From Siphonodentalium dalli (taxonomy: Eukaryota; Mollusca; Scaphopoda; Gadilida; Siphonodentaliidae), in contig CP136062.1 of the NCBI GenBank assembly GCA_032622095.1, positions 230,344,578 to 230,408,577 on the forward strand: a DNA stretch of 64,000 nucleotides, in the 5' to 3' direction. Below the pieces are notes generated by a model. The model had not been told where the DNA came from and searched no databases. It saw only the letters and a program-made list of their open reading frames with translations. Below are positions 57,717 through 64,000 of the stretch, one piece after another (within the stretch, counting starts at the first letter, position 1; each line of letters starts with the position of its first letter). Both the position numbers and the translations under genes were made by a program.

Positions 57717-58832
57717 TCTATACTATATATTTTGAGACTTCGTATATATGTGTGTGGGTACTTCATATAATCCAAAACGCGTGTACATATTGAGCTCAAA
57801 CTTCCTATGTAAGTGTCAAATCCCACCGACACGACCGTGGTCGCGGTTTAGAGAAGCTCAGAGTACCCGTTCTCCAATCTCAAATCACCACAACGGCACG
57901 GCGTGGGTTAATCAAGTGATTATTTAATGAGCGTTTGTTTGTGACGCATCTCTATAAAGAGCGTCTGTTTCCCATTCAACGTTATTAGCATCTGCATAGT
58001 TATATACGGGAACATTGAGTGCTTGCCTATGCGGGGAGATTTATTGGAGCTCTTACAACATCATTGTTATAGTATGTATGACACTTAGGTCAGGGCTTAG
58101 GGGGGGGTAGTTATAGGCATAATGCTTCTCAGAAATCCCGGTTACAAACCAACACTCACAATTTCGTATTTACGCAAACGTTATCGCTCGAAATTTATTC
58201 CCTGCGAGCACGGATGGCGCGCTTTGTTTTTACAGTATATACCGAATGTGTGTGGGTACTTCATAGAATCCAAAACGCGTGTACATATTGAGCTCAAACT
58301 TCCTATGTAAGTGTCAAATCCCACCGACACGACAGTGGTCGCGGTTTAGAGAAGCTCAGAGCACCCTTTCTCCAATCTCAAATCACCGCAAAGGCACGGC
58401 GTGGGTTAATCAAGTGATTATTTAATGAGCGTTTGTTTTTGACGCATCTCTATAAAGAGCGTCTGTTTCCCATTCAACGTTATTAGCATCTGCAGAGTTA
58501 TATACGGGAACATTGAGTGCTTGCCTATGCGGGGAGATTTATTGGAGCTCTTACAACATCATTGTTATAGTATGTATGACACTTAGGTCAGGGCTTAGGG
58601 GGGGGGTAGTTATAGGCATAATGCTTCTCAGAAATCCCGGTTACAAACCAACATTCACAATTTCGTATTTACGCAAACGTTATCGCTCGAAATTTATTCC
58701 CTGCGAGCACGGATGGCGCGCTTTGTTTTTACATATACCTTCGGTATATACCGAAATCATCCCAGATAATCACGAATATAGCATCAGATTTCTCCCCAGA
58801 TATACCGTTATAAAGCTACTGGAATCTGCCAA
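57717..58832 (+). mobile_element. Helitron array unit 6 with a 498-bp internal tandem duplication
   Basis: Starts TCTATACTATATATTTTGAG. The block from 'tgtgtgggtacttcat' to 'gcgcgctttgtttttaca' occurs twice (about 57752-58249 and 58250-58740), highly similar. No CTAG end is visible before the next unit; the tail (58741-58832) is unique sequence, so the unit is either 3'-truncated or host sequence intervenes. Confidence 0.7.
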
Positions 58833-59745
58833 TCTCTACTATATATTTTGAGACTTTCGTATATATATATGAGTGTGGGTACTTTATATAATCGAAAATG
58901 ACTGGTCGGATCGAGCTCAAACTTCGTATATAAGGGTAAAAAGCCACGGGGATCGTCCACGTCGCATTTTGGACAAGCTCTGAGCACTCATTCTCCAATC
59001 CCAATCAATAAAATCACCACAAACACGGCGGGGGTTAATAGCGTTGATAGTTAAAGAGCGTTCATATCCGAAGTGTAGTTGATAAAGAGCGTGTATGCGT
59101 TATGTGATACTTACGTCTGGGTCTGGGCGTGTGCGTTAGTATACAGACATGAGCGTGTTGTGTGATTCTTACGTACTTAGGGCTTCCTAGGAATGCGGAT
59201 CGGGTCAGTTTTTCCGCCCTAGGTGATCTTCACCGTGAAACGGGTGCCATATATGTGTGTGTCCTTTATAGACTCCAACTGATTGAGCTCCAACTTGCTA
59301 CCTACGGGAAGTGTCGTGGACCGGTTAAATTGTGACCCCGACCTGACCTTGACCTTGAAAATGATCAATTCAAGGTCATATCGTGTTGTGTGATTCTTTC
59401 GTACTTAGGGCTTCCTAGGAACGCGGATCGGGTCAGTTTTTCCGCCCTAGGTGATCTTCATCTTGAAACGGGTACCCACAAATGATATATATGTGTGTGT
59501 CCTTTATAGACTCGAACTGATTGAGCTCAAACTTGCTACCTACGGGTCGTGTCGTGGACGAGTTAAATTGTGACCCCGACCTGACCTTGACCTTGAAAAT
59601 GATCAATTCAAGGTCAAATCGGGTAAAAAACAAAAAATTAAATAAAAAAATTAATTAATTTTTAAAAAATTAAAATAAATAATTTCAAAAATTAAAAATT
59701 GTCATGTTTCTGACGAACGCCGCAAGTGGCGGGCTAACCTGCTAG
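58833..59745 (+). mobile_element. Helitron array unit 7
   Basis: 5' end TCTCTACTATATATTTTGAG after A. An internal block of about 240 bp is duplicated ('cgtgttgtgtgattctt' at 59152 and 59391). It carries TGACCTTGACCTTGA twice (about 59343 and 59584) and an extremely A/T-rich stretch (59624-59700). 3' end: GCCGCAAGTGGCGGGCTAAC with CTGCTAG at 59745. Confidence 0.8.
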
Positions 59746-60467
59746 TCTACTATATAATTTGAGACTTCCGTATATATATGTATATATGTATATATGTATG
59801 TGTGTATATATGTGGGTACTTCATAGTGGCAATGTCGGCTTATAAGACATCTTTACTACACATGACAGCCGATGGACAATTGGTCTCTATATATGTACCA
59901 AAATTACGCCGCGTTGGTGACTGGGAAATTCCAGGGAATGCCGATTGAGCTCAAACTTGCTACCTACGGGAAGTGTCATATATATGAGTGTGTCCTTTAT
60001 AGACTCGAACCGATTGAGCTCAAACTTGCTAAATATTGACTGGGAAATTCCAGGGAATGCCGATTGAGCTCAAACTTGCTACCTACGGGAAGTGTCATAT
60101 ATATGTGTGTGTCCTTTATAGACTCGAACCGATTGAGCTCAAACTGGCTAAATACGGGAAGTGTCATGGACGGGTTCATTGAAAAACAAAAACAAATCGG
60201 GTAAAATTGAAAAACACAAAAATTAAAAAGGCACAATTAACTCCTTGAAAAACCAAAACAAATCGGGTAAAATTTTAAAACAAAAAATTCAATTAAAAAA
60301 TTAAAAAGGCACAATTAACTCATTGAAAAACAAAATAATTAACTCATTGAAAAACAATGTTTCTGACTATTGCCGAAATTTGCTGCAAATGTCTCGGAAC
60401 CTGTTGCAATTGCTTTTTCGAACAAAGCCATGGGACGAATGCCGCCAGTTGCGGGCTAACCTGCTAG
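59746..60467 (+). mobile_element. Helitron array unit 8
   Basis: Starts TCTACTATATAATTTGAGAC. It contains a duplicated 118-bp block ('gactgggaaattccagggaa' near 59918 and 60039) and A-rich repeats ('aaaaggcacaattaactc'). Ends GCCGCCAGTTGCGGGCTAAC with CTGCTAG at 60467. Confidence 0.8.
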
Positions 60468-61021
60468 TCTATACTATATATTTTGAGACTTCCGTATATA
60501 TATGTATACTTCATAGAATTGAAAACGGTTCGCTCGATTGAGTTCAAACTTCCCATCTAAATGTAAAATCCCACGGGAATCGTCGTCGCTGCATTTTGGA
60601 GAAGCTCAGAGAACCCGTTCTCCAATCTCAGTCATAAAAAAGGCACTGCGGTGGTTAATCAAGTGATAATTTAATGAGCGTTTGTTTTTGACGCATCGCT
60701 ATAAAGAGCGTTTGTTTACCATTCAACGTTATTAGCATCTGCAGAGAGATATACGGGAACATCTAATATATAGAAACGGGTGGAGCTATCGACTTGAAAT
60801 TTGGTGTGTGAATGTACCTTGCCCCGGATACGAATTTTATCGGATCGCCGAGCCCGTGCAACGACAGCTTCGCGCATGCGCAGACCAGATCTCGGAAACG
60901 GGCAGAGCTATCGACTTGAAATTTGATTTTTGAATAGCCCGGACAACGTCAGGCTGGGTAGTGCTATCGACTTGAAATTTGGTTTTTGAATAGCCCGGAC
61001 AACGTCGGGCTCATCGGCTAG
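60468..61021 (+). mobile_element. Helitron array unit 9
   Basis: Starts TCTATACTATATATTTTGAG. It has the 5' module, then one core unit with GCGCATGCGC (60872) and a duplicated terminal piece, ending with hairpin GCCCGGACAACGTCGGGC, TCATCGG and CTAG at 61021. Confidence 0.8.
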
Positions 61022-61839
61022 TCTTCTTCTTCTCTTCTATATATTTTGAGAACTCCTTGTATTCGAGAGATAGCCCACACCCTCCGGACCCCAATGATAT
61101 GATCGTGAATGAGTATTGATATACCCCACTAAACTTTGACAAACACCAGTAATGGTGTGTAGATCATTTACATATCTCTCCTATATATTTTGATACAATC
61201 TATCTAATTTACATATCTCTCTTATATATTTATGTTTGTGTGTGTGTTGTACTTCATACAAATCTACGATTCTTGACCGATCGGGACGAAACTTGGTACG
61301 TGTGTGTAGTTTGACCAGGCGGTGGTCGTTGTCGTATTGGCGAGCCCGTGCGACGCCCGTGCATCGCATGCGCAGACGAGATCTCGGAAACGGGTGGAGC
61401 TATCGACTTGACATTTGCTATGTGAATGTATCTTGCGCCGGGTACAAATTTTATCGGGTCGCCGAGTCCGTGCGACGCCCGTGCAGCGCATGCGCAGACG
61501 AGATCTCGGAAACGGGTGGAGCTATCGACTTGAAATTTGCTATGTGAATGTATCTTGCTCCGGGTACAAATTTTATCGGGTCACCGAGCCCGTGCGACGC
61601 CCGTGCAGCGCATGCGCAGACGAGATCTCGGAAACGGGTGGAGCTATCGACTTGAAATTTGGCATGTGAATGTATCTTGCGCCGGGTACAAATTTTCATG
61701 CGCAGACCAGATCTCGGAAACTGGTGGAGCTACCGGGTACAAATATTTCTTATTGAAACGCGTGGAGCTAAAAATTTAAACAATATATATATAAATGTCA
61801 TGTTTCGGACAAGCCGCCGGTGGCGGGCTAACCTGCTAG
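61022..61839 (+). mobile_element. Helitron array unit 10
   Basis: Follows the previous CTAG directly with TCTTCTTCTTCTC. A second 5'-like end (TCTCTCTTATATATTTATG) at 61216 suggests that one unit lies within another or a rearranged 5' end. It has three core units (61320-61660), two with exact GCGCATGCGC (61488, 61610). Ends GCCGCCGGTGGCGGGCTAAC with CTGCTAG at 61839. Confidence 0.7.
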
Positions 61840-62996
61840 TACTATATATTTTGAGACTTCCGTATATATGTGGGTACTTCATAGAATCTAAAACGGCTGC
61901 GCGGATTGAGCTCAAACTTCCTATCTAATGGTAAAATCCCACGGACACCATCGGCGTCGCGTTTTGGAGAAGCTCAGAGCACCCGTTCTCCACTCTCAGT
62001 CACAAAAAACGGCACTGCGGTGGTTAATCAAGTGATAATTTAATGAGCGTTGTATATGACGCGTCGCTATAAAAGAGCGTTTGTTTACAATTCAACGCAA
62101 CGTTATCGCTCGAAATTTATTATGCAGAGAGATATACGGGACAATACTTTTGAGTGCTTTCCTATGCGGACAGATTTATTGGAAATCATAATACTTTTAC
62201 AATTGGATCAGACGCAGTTCATTTGCAATTATTTGTGAATAGCAACACTGCCATTCGTTCGAGTTGCTTTAGATCAAACAATATTCTCTGTCGCACTCCT
62301 ATTTCGTCATTTACGAATCCACGGTAATCGACCTATTTTTAGAACGCAACACATGATACCAAACAAAATTACGTCGCGTTGGTGATGGGGTTCACGACGG
62401 GATTAATTGACTGTCCGCTCTTTGCGGCGATGGGGTTCACAACGGGATTAATTGACTGTCCGCTCTTTGCGGGGACTATTGACCATCTCGTAAGGGTGCA
62501 CAACCTCTGTCAGGGGCTGCTCAATGGCCACGGGCAGGTTAAAAAAAATCATACCTCTTCTGGGTCTGGGCGTGTATAGACATGAGCGTGTTGTGTGATT
62601 CTTACGTACTTGGGGCTTCCTAAGAACGCGGATCAGGTAAGTTTTTCCGCCCTAGGTGAGCTCAAACTTCGTATATAAGTGTAAAAACACACGGGGATCG
62701 TCGACGTCGCATTTTCTTTTAGGGACGGGTACTGCGTGTCGTGTGAAACATTCTTATGTCTGTCGTTCCTAGGAACGGGGGAAATTTTCATCGGGTCAGT
62801 CTTAACCTTCAAACAGGTACCCACAAATTATATATTATGACCCCGACATGACCTTGACATTGAAAATGATCAATTCAAGGTCAAATCGGGTAAAATATTG
62901 AAAAACCCAATATTAACTCATTGAAATACACAAACAAAAACATTAAAAATTGTCATGTTTCGGACCAACCACGCCAGTGGCGGGCTAACCTGCTAG
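61840..62996 (+). mobile_element. Helitron array unit 11
   Basis: Starts TACTATATATTTTGAGACTT. It has the 5' module, then a 45-bp tandem duplication ('ggattaattgactgtccgct', 62380-62475), a TGACCTTGA motif and a reversed TCAAGGTCA. Ends ACGCCAGTGGCGGGCTAACC with TGCTAG at 62996. Confidence 0.8.
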
Positions 62997-63540
62997 TCTT
63001 ATATATATTTGAGGACAGTTTGTCTGTCTGTGTGTCTTTCCGCGATGGAATCTAAAACAGCTTAACCGATTTTGACGAAACTTGGTACGGGTATGTAGTT
63101 TGACCCGAAGAATAACATGGGCATATCCTTCTAAACTCATATCTCGGGATCCACTGAGCCGCAGTGCTAAATTGCCTTATACAATAATGCTCTTTATATT
63201 TCCCATATTTGGGTTGGTTAACTGAATAACACTCTTTATTCCCTTCCGCTTTTGTATATGAGGCTGGCGAAGCGTTTGTTTACAATCAACGCAACGATTC
63301 TACGAGTGAATTCAGACTGTTTTATAGTTTACAATGAGCCGCAGTGCTAAATTGCCTTAATACTGTGACTGTTTTTATTTGTTTTAGTATGCGCATTGTT
63401 TATAAACGGTGCTAAATTGCCTTAATACTGTGACTGTTCAGATTTCTTTTAGTATGTGCATTGTTTATAAACGGTCTATCGAAATGGTATTCTCGAGACA
63501 TTGACATTTTTGTGAATTCAACGCAACGCTTTTACGAATC
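62997..63540 (+). mobile_element. Helitron array unit 12, 3' end not seen
   Basis: Starts TCTTATATATATTTGAGGAC after the previous CTAG. It contains repeated 'gtgctaaattgccttaatac' words (63159, 63336, 63408) and 'caacgcaacg'. It is cut at about 63540 by the LINE fragment that follows; its CTAG end is not in the window or is lost. Confidence 0.6.
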
Positions 63541-64000
63541 TTCCATTTAAGTGGTCTCACATTTAATAATACGGGTACGTGGGCAACGCATATTGACGAC
63601 ATCACTGATAAAGCATGGAATAGAGTTAACCTAATGAGGAAATACAAATACATGTTATCTAGAAACACCCTTCAGAAAATTTATTTTGCATTTATTCGTC
63701 CACTATTGGAATATGCTGCGCCTGTGTGGGACAACTGTGGCATAACATTGAGCGGTCGAATTGAAAAGATACAACACGAAGCGGCTAGAATAGTATCAGG
63801 AGCGACAAGAAGTATTAATGCTAACAATATAATATCTGATCTTGGCTGGGAGACTTTGGCGGATAGACGAAAAAAATTCAAGTTACACCAATTTTACAAA
63901 ATGTTTCATCGATCATCACCCCAGTATCTCCATACCCTTGTTAATCACGAGAACCCAGGAGCAGAACGATACTCTTTCAGAAAAACTTCACTCAGACCCT
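63541..64000 (+). pseudogene. LINE RT C-terminal region (copy 4), runs off the window
   Basis: From about 63541 an uninterrupted frame reaches the window end: HLSGLTFNNTGTWATHIDDI, then IRPLLEYAAPVWD, IEKIQHEAARIVSGATRSI and LGWETLADRRKKFKLHQFYK. These are the conserved thumb and C-terminal motifs of Jockey/CR1-like RT, a group different from the other three LINEs here (which have a C-terminal Cys motif). The N-terminal RT and endonuclease are absent, consistent with 5' truncation in a Helitron. Still open over more than 150 codons; the 3' end lies outside. Confidence 0.8.

Overview
This is a eukaryotic, AT-rich, very repeat-dense window from a metazoan, most likely a mollusc. The basis is a metazoan class A GPCR, split C2-domain exons with canonical GT/AG splice sites, tRNA-derived SINEs with an AATA-type tail, Polinton-type remnants, and non-autonomous Helitrons with tandem-repeat cores like those known from bivalves. 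No operons, CRISPR arrays, rRNA genes or functional tRNA genes were seen. The species cannot be named from the sequence alone.

Host genes are few. (1) A complete intronless orphan GPCR lies at 852-2069 (-). (2) Exons of a C2-domain (synaptotagmin-like) gene occur twice, collinearly, on the minus strand. Copy I has a 36-bp microexon (14458-14493), a C2 exon (11120-11237) and a terminal exon (9970-10151). Copy II has the same three exons with identical lengths at 45130-45165, 44043-44160 and 34132-34313. Introns and flanks share homologous blocks (foldback palindromes, a 100-bp-TIR element, a conserved intronic block), so this looks like a segmental duplication. Copy II was then inflated from about 4.5 to about 11 kb by mobile elements: two Helitrons, a hairpin element, a degraded Polinton, and a 17-bp minisatellite just past the stop codon. 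(3) A possible first exon of a SAM-domain protein lies at 25335-25424 (+).

Everything else is mobile or repetitive. Regions: 3.1-4.8 kb 5'-truncated LINE; 5.4-6.1 kb 88-bp satellite; 7.3-8.0 and 29.7-31.5 kb two copies of a composite element with a 43-bp minisatellite; 8.7-9.8, 11.4-12.5, 16.8-17.8 and 34.5-35.7 kb Helitrons carrying many TGACCTTGA/TCAAGGTCA motifs; 17.8-18.2 kb nested palindromic foldback element; 19.7-21.0 kb DNA transposon with TIRs and a 6-bp TSD, itself hosting a 290-bp MITE; 23-29 kb several hairpin MITEs and a GGTACTCC/GGAGTACC palindrome array; 37.6-43.4 kb Polinton remnant; 45.7-47.3 kb GATATC-rich array interrupted by two SINEs; 49.4-50.6 kb second LINE relic; 52.0-63.5 kb a head-to-tail array of about a dozen Helitron units, one hosting a third LINE (55.2-57.2 kb); 63.5-64.0 kb a fourth LINE fragment running off the window.

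The most striking signals are the gap-free head-to-tail Helitron junctions and the internal Helitron cores. One core type is packed with the extended nuclear-receptor half-site TCAAGGTCA, including seven direct repeats with zero spacing. The other is packed with the NRF-1-like palindrome GCGCATGCGC.
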